A stretch of DNA of 64,000 bases from Bauldia sp. GTDB lineage: Bacteria; Pseudomonadota; Alphaproteobacteria; Rhizobiales; Kaistiaceae. The DNA lies in NCBI GenBank assembly GCA_020849325.1, contig JADLGL010000066.1, forward strand, positions 104,646 to 168,645, in the 5' to 3' direction. The position numbers and the translations under genes are program-made. The notes beneath the pieces are model-generated. The model did not search any database. It was not told the DNA's origin and worked only from the letters and a program-made list of their open reading frames with translations. Positions 59,975 through 64,000 of this stretch are shown piece by piece (position 1 is the first letter of the stretch; every line of letters starts with the position of its first letter).

Positions 59975-61645
59975 ATGGCCCGGTCACCCGAGCTCGTCTT
60001 CGCGGCGCTCGGCGGCGTCGGCGAGATCGGCATGAATCTCGCGATCTACGGGTTCGGTCCGCCGGAGGACCGGCAGTGGATCGCCGTCGACTGCGGCATC
60101 TCCTTCCCGGGGCCCGATCTGCCCGGCGTCGACGTCGTCTTTCCCGACGTCACCTTCCTCGAGAAGAACCGGTCGCGCCTTCTCGGCATCGTCATCACCC
60201 ACGCGCACGAGGACCACTACGGCGCGCTCCTGACGCTGTGGCCGAAGCTGAAGGCGCCGGTCTACGCGACGCCGTTCACCGCCGGCCTCCTCGAAGCCAA
60301 GCGCGGCGGCGATTCGGTCGGCGTCGAGGTGCCGGTGAAGGTCGTCCGCGGCGGCAGCCGGATCACGCTCGGCCCGTTCGAGATCGAGTTCATCCCCGTC
60401 GCTCACTCCATCCCGGAATCGATGGCGCTCGCGATCCGGACCGCGCTCGGCACCGTCGTGCACACCGGCGACTGGAAGATCGATCCGGCGCCGCAGGTCG
60501 GGCCGCTGACCGACACCGCACGGCTGAGAGCCATCGGCGACGAGGGCGTTCTCGCCCTCGTGTGCGATTCCACCAATGCGACGCGGCCGGGCCACAGCCC
60601 GTCCGAAGGCGAGGTGGCGGAGGAGCTGAAGAAGCTGATCGGCGAGGCGGACGGCCGCGTCGCCTTCACTCTCTTCGCGTCGAACGTCGCGCGGCTGCGG
60701 TCGATCGCTCTTGCCGCGCAGGAAGCCGGCCGCGAGGTGGTGGCGGTCGGCCGGGCGATCCGCCGCGTCGTCGAGGTGGCGACCGAGATCGGCTATCTCC
60801 GCGACGCCCCGCCGTTCCGCGAGGCCGACCAGCTGGAGATGCTGCCGGCATCGAACGTCGTCCTGATCCTCTCGGGCAGCCAGGGCGAGGCGCGGGCGGC
60901 GCTGGCGCGCGTTGCGAACCAGGAGGACCGGCTGATCCGGCTCGGGCCGAAGGACACGCTGGTGTTCTCGTCGCGCACCATTCCCGGCAACGAGCGGCCG
61001 GTGAACGACATCATCAACAAGCTCGTCGCGCAGGGCGTCGCGGTCATCACCGACCGCGACCGACTCGTCCACGTTTCCGGGCACCCGCGGCAGCAGGAAC
61101 TCCTCGAGATGTACGACTGGCTGCGGCCGGCGATCCTCGTGCCGGTGCACGGCGAGGCGATGCACCTTGCCGCGCAGCGCGATCTCGCGCGCGCGGCGGG
61201 CATCCGGATGATCCTCGAAGCGCCGGACGGATCGGTCGCGCGCCTCGCGCCAACGCCCGTCGTGTTCCCGGACGCCATCCCCGTCGGGCGGCTCTACCGC
61301 GACGGCACGATCGTCGGCGACCGCGAGGAACTCGGAATCAACGAGCGGCGGCGGATGTCGTTCGCCGGCCACGTCGCCGTTTCGATCATCCTCGATCACC
61401 GCGGCGAACTCGAACAGACGCCGCTCGTGGCGCTCGCCGGCGTGCCGCAGCGCGACGCTGCGGGGAAGCCGATGGCGACAATCGTCGGCAATGCCGTGCG
61501 CGGTGCCGTCGTCAGCATTCCGCGGCCGCGGCGGCGCGACGAGGCCTTTCTGATCGATGCCGTCCGGCGCTCGGTCCGATCCGCCGTCGAGGAGGCATGG
61601 GGCAAGAAGCCCGTTTGCACCGTGTTCCTGTCGGTGATTGAGTAG
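59975..61645 (+). CDS. rnj: Ribonuclease J
   Basis: A 556-residue metallo-beta-lactamase/beta-CASP nuclease with 5'-exo and endo activity on RNA, active in rRNA maturation and mRNA decay. The zinc motif is ITHAHEDHYGAL (about residues 71-82), then IPVAHSIPES with GTVVHTGDWKID (about 158-169). beta-CASP elements are VCDSTNATRPGHS and VSGHPRQQELLEMYDWLRP. The C-terminal domain is short. The nuoN-birA-rnj order is conserved in the order Hyphomicrobiales. Confidence 0.96.
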   Translation: MARSPELVFAALGGVGEIGMNLAIYGFGPPEDRQWIAVDCGISFPGPDLPGVDVVFPDVTFLEKNRSRLLGIVITHAHEDHYGALLTLWPKLKAPVYATPFTAGLLEAKRGGDSVGVEVPVKVVRGGSRITLGPFEIEFIPVAHSIPESMALAIRTALGTVVHTGDWKIDPAPQVGPLTDTARLRAIGDEGVLALVCDSTNATRPGHSPSEGEVAEELKKLIGEADGRVAFTLFASNVARLRSIALAAQEAGREVVAVGRAIRRVVEVATEIGYLRDAPPFREADQLEMLPASNVVLILSGSQGEARAALARVANQEDRLIRLGPKDTLVFSSRTIPGNERPVNDIINKLVAQGVAVITDRDRLVHVSGHPRQQELLEMYDWLRPAILVPVHGEAMHLAAQRDLARAAGIRMILEAPDGSVARLAPTPVVFPDAIPVGRLYRDGTIVGDREELGINERRRMSFAGHVAVSIILDHRGELEQTPLVALAGVPQRDAAGKPMATIVGNAVRGAVVSIPRPRRRDEAFLIDAVRRSVRSAVEEAWGKKPVCTVFLSVIE

Positions 61646-61673
61646 CGTTTCTCCACCTTCCCGGACGCATGCC

Positions 61674-61937
61674 ATGCAGACGCTGACCTTTGCCGCGATC
61701 TACTTCGTCGTCTGGTGGCTGTGCCTGTTCATCGTCCTGCCGTTCGGCGTGAAGACGCAGCACGAGGACGACGATGGTTCCGTCCTCGGCACCACCGAAA
61801 GCGCGCCCGTCCGCCCGATGCTGGTGCGGAAGGCGCTGATCACGACGGTCGTCGCCGGCGTCGTCGTCGGGCTGCTCTACTGGGCCAACGGGCAGTTCGG
61901 GCTGAACATCGAGGCGGTCAGCCATTGGTTTGAGTAG
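61674..61937 (+). CDS. DUF1467 family membrane protein
   Basis: An 87-residue protein with two membrane helices (FAAIYFVVWWLCLFIVLPFG and ITTVVAGVVVGLLYWAN) and a GVKTQHEDDDG loop that defines DUF1467. It is found after rnj in many alphaproteobacteria. Genes often nearby in rhizobia, methylmalonyl-CoA epimerase and proS, are not present here. Instead a heptamer array and recG follow. Function unknown. Confidence 0.85.
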   Translation: MQTLTFAAIYFVVWWLCLFIVLPFGVKTQHEDDDGSVLGTTESAPVRPMLVRKALITTVVAGVVVGLLYWANGQFGLNIEAVSHWFE

Positions 61938-62014
61938 GTGGGTGTGGTGGTGGTGAGTGGTGGATAGCGAATAGCGAATAGCGAATAGCGAATAGCGGGA
62001 TTGGGGTACTCGCC
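61938..62014. repeat. Heptanucleotide array: degenerate GGTGAGT-type units, 4 x AGCGAAT, further degenerate units
   Basis: From the base after the DUF1467 stop the sequence reads in 7-bp register GTGGGTG, TGGTGGT, GGTGAGT, GGTGGAT. Four perfect AGCGAAT copies follow (61966-61993), then AGCGGGA, TTGGGGT and ACTCGCC. It fills the 84-bp gap between the convergent DUF1467 and recG genes. The central unit is identical to the 13-copy array at 11183. Confidence 0.93.
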
Positions 62015-62021
62015 AAAAAAT

Positions 62022-64000
62022 CTATCCGGCCCTCAACAGTCTCACCGCCGCGTCCCGCCCAAACAGGTACAACAGCACCCGCAACGCTTCCGCCCGCGGG
62101 CCGGCGAGGTCGGGGTCCGCGTTGACGGCCTCCGAGGCATCCTCCCGCGCCAGCTCCATCAGCTCCTGGTGCTTTTCGAGGTCGGCGAGGCGGAAGGTGG
62201 GGACGCCGGCCTGGCGGGTGCCGAGGATTTCGCCGCCGCCGCGGAGGCGGAGGTCTTCTTCGGCGATGCGGAATCCGTCGTCGGTCTCGCGGAGGATTTC
62301 GAGGCGGGCGCGGGCGGTTTCGCCGAGCGGCGGGCGGTAGAGGAGGAGGCACGTCGCCGGCTTGCTGCCGCGGCCGACGCGGCCGCGGAGCTGGTGGAGC
62401 TGCGCGAGGCCGAAACGCTCGGCATACTCGATCACCATGATCGACGCGTCCGGCACGTCGACGCCGACTTCGATGACGGTGGTGGCGACGAGGAGTGGCA
62501 CGCCGCCGTCCTTGAACCGCGCCATCTCGCCGTCCTTCTCGGGGCCGCTCATCCGGCCGTGGACGAGCGCCACCTCGATGCCGAGGGTTTTCGCGAGCAT
62601 GTCCGCCCGTGCCGCCGCGGCGGTGAGGTCGGATTCGTCCGACTCCTCGACTAGCGGGCAGACCCAGAAAACCTTGTCGCCTTCGGCGATCGCCGCGCCG
62701 ATCCGGCCGACCACCTCGTCGAGGCGTTCGTCGGAGACGACGCGCGTCGCGACCGGCTTACGGCCGGCCGGTTTCTCGCGGAGCTGCGAGACGTCCATGT
62801 CGCCGAAGGTCGTCAGCACCAGCGACCGCGGGATGGGCGTCGCCGTCATCACGAGGACGTCCGTGGCGTCGCCCTTCGCAGCCAGCGCGAGGCGCTGCTG
62901 GACGCCGAAACGGTGCTGCTCGTCGACGACGGCAAGGCCGAGGTCGCGGAACGTCACGCCCTCCTGGAACAGCGCGTGCGTGCCGATGAGGATGTCGATG
63001 CCGGCGGTCTCGCCGAAGAGACCGTCGCCCTTCGGCGCCGCCAGCCGCTCGAGCACCTGATCGCGCTCCCGCCGGGTCTCGCGGCCGGTGAGGATGGCGA
63101 CGCCGAGGCCCGCCTTAGCCGCCAGCGGCCCGATGGTCGCCAGATGCTGGCGGGCGAGGATTTCCGTCGGCGCCATGAGGGCGGCCTGGCTTCCGGCCTC
63201 GACGACGGCGGCCATCGCGAGCAGCGCCACGATGGTCTTGCCGGAGCCTACGTCGCCCTGAAGGAGGCGCAGCATGCGCTGCGGCTTCGCGAGGTCCGCG
63301 ACGATCTCCGCGATCGCGGTCTCCTGGCTGCCGGTCAGCGGGTAGGGGAAGGCCGCCCGCACTTCTGCGGCGATGCTGCCATCGCCGACACGGGGCCGGC
63401 CCGCACTCCGCTTCATGTGGGCGCGGGTGAGGGCGAGGGTCAGCTGGTCGGCGAAGAGCTCGTCATAGGCGAGGCGGGCGCGGGCGGGCGCCATCGGCTC
63501 GAGGTCGGCGGTGGATGCCGGCCGGTGCGCGGCGCGGAGCGCGGTTCGGAAATCGCTCCAGCCGGCGCCGGAGAGTCGGCGCGCGCCGATCCACTCCGGC
63601 AGGTCCGGCACGGCATCGAGCGCCGAGGCGACGGATTTCACCAGCGTCTTCTTCGCGAGCCCCTGCGTCATCGGGTAGACGGACTCGAACGCCGGCAGAT
63701 CGGCGAGTTCGGCCTCCGGAACGATGAAATCGGGATGCACCATCTGCGGCCGGCCGTTGAACCACTCCACCTGGCCGCTGACGTAGACGGTTGTGTTCGT
63801 CACCAGCTTCTTGGCGAGCCACGGCCCGTTGCCGCCGAAGAACACCAGCGCCATCTCGCCGGTCTCGTCGTGAACGAACACCCGGTATGGCGCGCGCGAG
63901 TTCCGCGGCGTCGCCGCATGGCGGTCGACGCGCACCTTCATGGTGACGATGGCGCCCTCGGGCGCGTAGGCGATCTCCGTGGCCCGGCTCCGGTCGATCA
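62022..64000 (-). CDS. recG: RecG, ATP-dependent DNA helicase, partial at N-terminus
   Basis: This helicase remodels stalled replication forks and Holliday junctions. About 659 residues are present; the first 40 or so lie beyond the right edge. The wedge (OB) domain region contains VFVHDETGEMALVFFG. The helicase core has LTGSQETAIAEI, Walker A LLQGDVGSGKTIVAL, the DEQH box VVDEQHRFGVQQ, MTATPIPRSLVLTTFGDMD and the RGRVGRG motif. The C-terminal wing ends at TAG 62022-62024. In related genomes recG is often beside sdhE-mfd; here they lie at opposite ends of the window. Confidence 0.96.
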   Translation of the reverse strand, partial: IDRSRATEIAYAPEGAIVTMKVRVDRHAATPRNSRAPYRVFVHDETGEMALVFFGGNGPWLAKKLVTNTTVYVSGQVEWFNGRPQMVHPDFIVPEAELADLPAFESVYPMTQGLAKKTLVKSVASALDAVPDLPEWIGARRLSGAGWSDFRTALRAAHRPASTADLEPMAPARARLAYDELFADQLTLALTRAHMKRSAGRPRVGDGSIAAEVRAAFPYPLTGSQETAIAEIVADLAKPQRMLRLLQGDVGSGKTIVALLAMAAVVEAGSQAALMAPTEILARQHLATIGPLAAKAGLGVAILTGRETRRERDQVLERLAAPKGDGLFGETAGIDILIGTHALFQEGVTFRDLGLAVVDEQHRFGVQQRLALAAKGDATDVLVMTATPIPRSLVLTTFGDMDVSQLREKPAGRKPVATRVVSDERLDEVVGRIGAAIAEGDKVFWVCPLVEESDESDLTAAAARADMLAKTLGIEVALVHGRMSGPEKDGEMARFKDGGVPLLVATTVIEVGVDVPDASIMVIEYAERFGLAQLHQLRGRVGRGSKPATCLLLYRPPLGETARARLEILRETDDGFRIAEEDLRLRGGGEILGTRQAGVPTFRLADLEKHQELMELAREDASEAVNADPDLAGPRAEALRVLLYLFGRDAAVRLLRAG

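Overview
The window is a dense, high-GC chromosomal segment from an alphaproteobacterium, most likely of the order Hyphomicrobiales (Rhizobiales). The support is its core-gene content and order: sdhE-mfd, tig, clpP-clpX-lon-hup, a long nuoA-N operon followed by birA-rnj-DUF1467, a NuoE with a C-terminal helix-hairpin-helix tail, DUF3572, DUF599, DUF1467 and IalB-type proteins, and interspersed palindromic repeats of a type common in that order. This placement rests on gene recognition, not on a search.

Layout. 1-16.5 kb: trmFO (cut by the left edge), a hairpin-rich gap, sdhE-mfd, an IalB-like secreted protein, hspQ, a UbiH-type hydroxylase, a YeeE/YedE sulfur-transport pair, terC, a quinone oxidoreductase followed by a 13-copy heptamer array, small proteins, rlpA, a cold-shock gene, a DUF3572 pair, and an MFS exporter with a ModE-type regulator. 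16.6-26 kb: an aminotransferase, three tandem lipoprotein genes sharing one type of signal peptide (the third a di-heme cytochrome c), lipB, tRNA-Leu(GAG), mgtE, two oxidoreductases, DUF599 and tRNA-Leu(UAG). 26-40 kb: tig, a DNA ligase (LigC type) convergent with a stand-alone LigD-type polymerase, then the protein quality-control block clpP-clpX-lon-hup, tRNA-Val, tRNA-Asp, two putative methyltransferase-fold genes and a secreted nuclease.

40.3-59.1 kb is the complete 14-subunit complex I operon nuoA-N, interrupted by extra genes. A four-helix-bundle (S23/IVP-type) gene sits between nuoC and nuoD, framed by inverted arrays of a 7-bp repeat. An FkbM-type methyltransferase, a toxin-antitoxin-like pair with its own candidate promoter, and a small membrane protein lie between nuoD and nuoE. 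A 59-residue coiled-coil protein lies between nuoF and nuoG, and a possible 28-codon ORF abuts nuoJ. 59.1-64 kb: birA, rnj, DUF1467, a second AGCGAAT heptamer array, and recG (cut by the right edge).

The most unusual signal is the set of period-7 DNA arrays. Three loci (11183-11301, 41866-42311, 61938-62014) carry heptamers in strict 7-bp register right after stop codons. One of them brackets the four-helix-bundle gene with inverted copies, which looks like a small gene cassette or element that landed in the nuo operon without a recognisable transposase. Two MITE-like elements with long imperfect terminal inverted repeats, an A-B-A-B palindromic mosaic and a second palindromic family add to the repeat load. 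No rRNA operon, CRISPR array, prophage or classical insertion sequence was seen.
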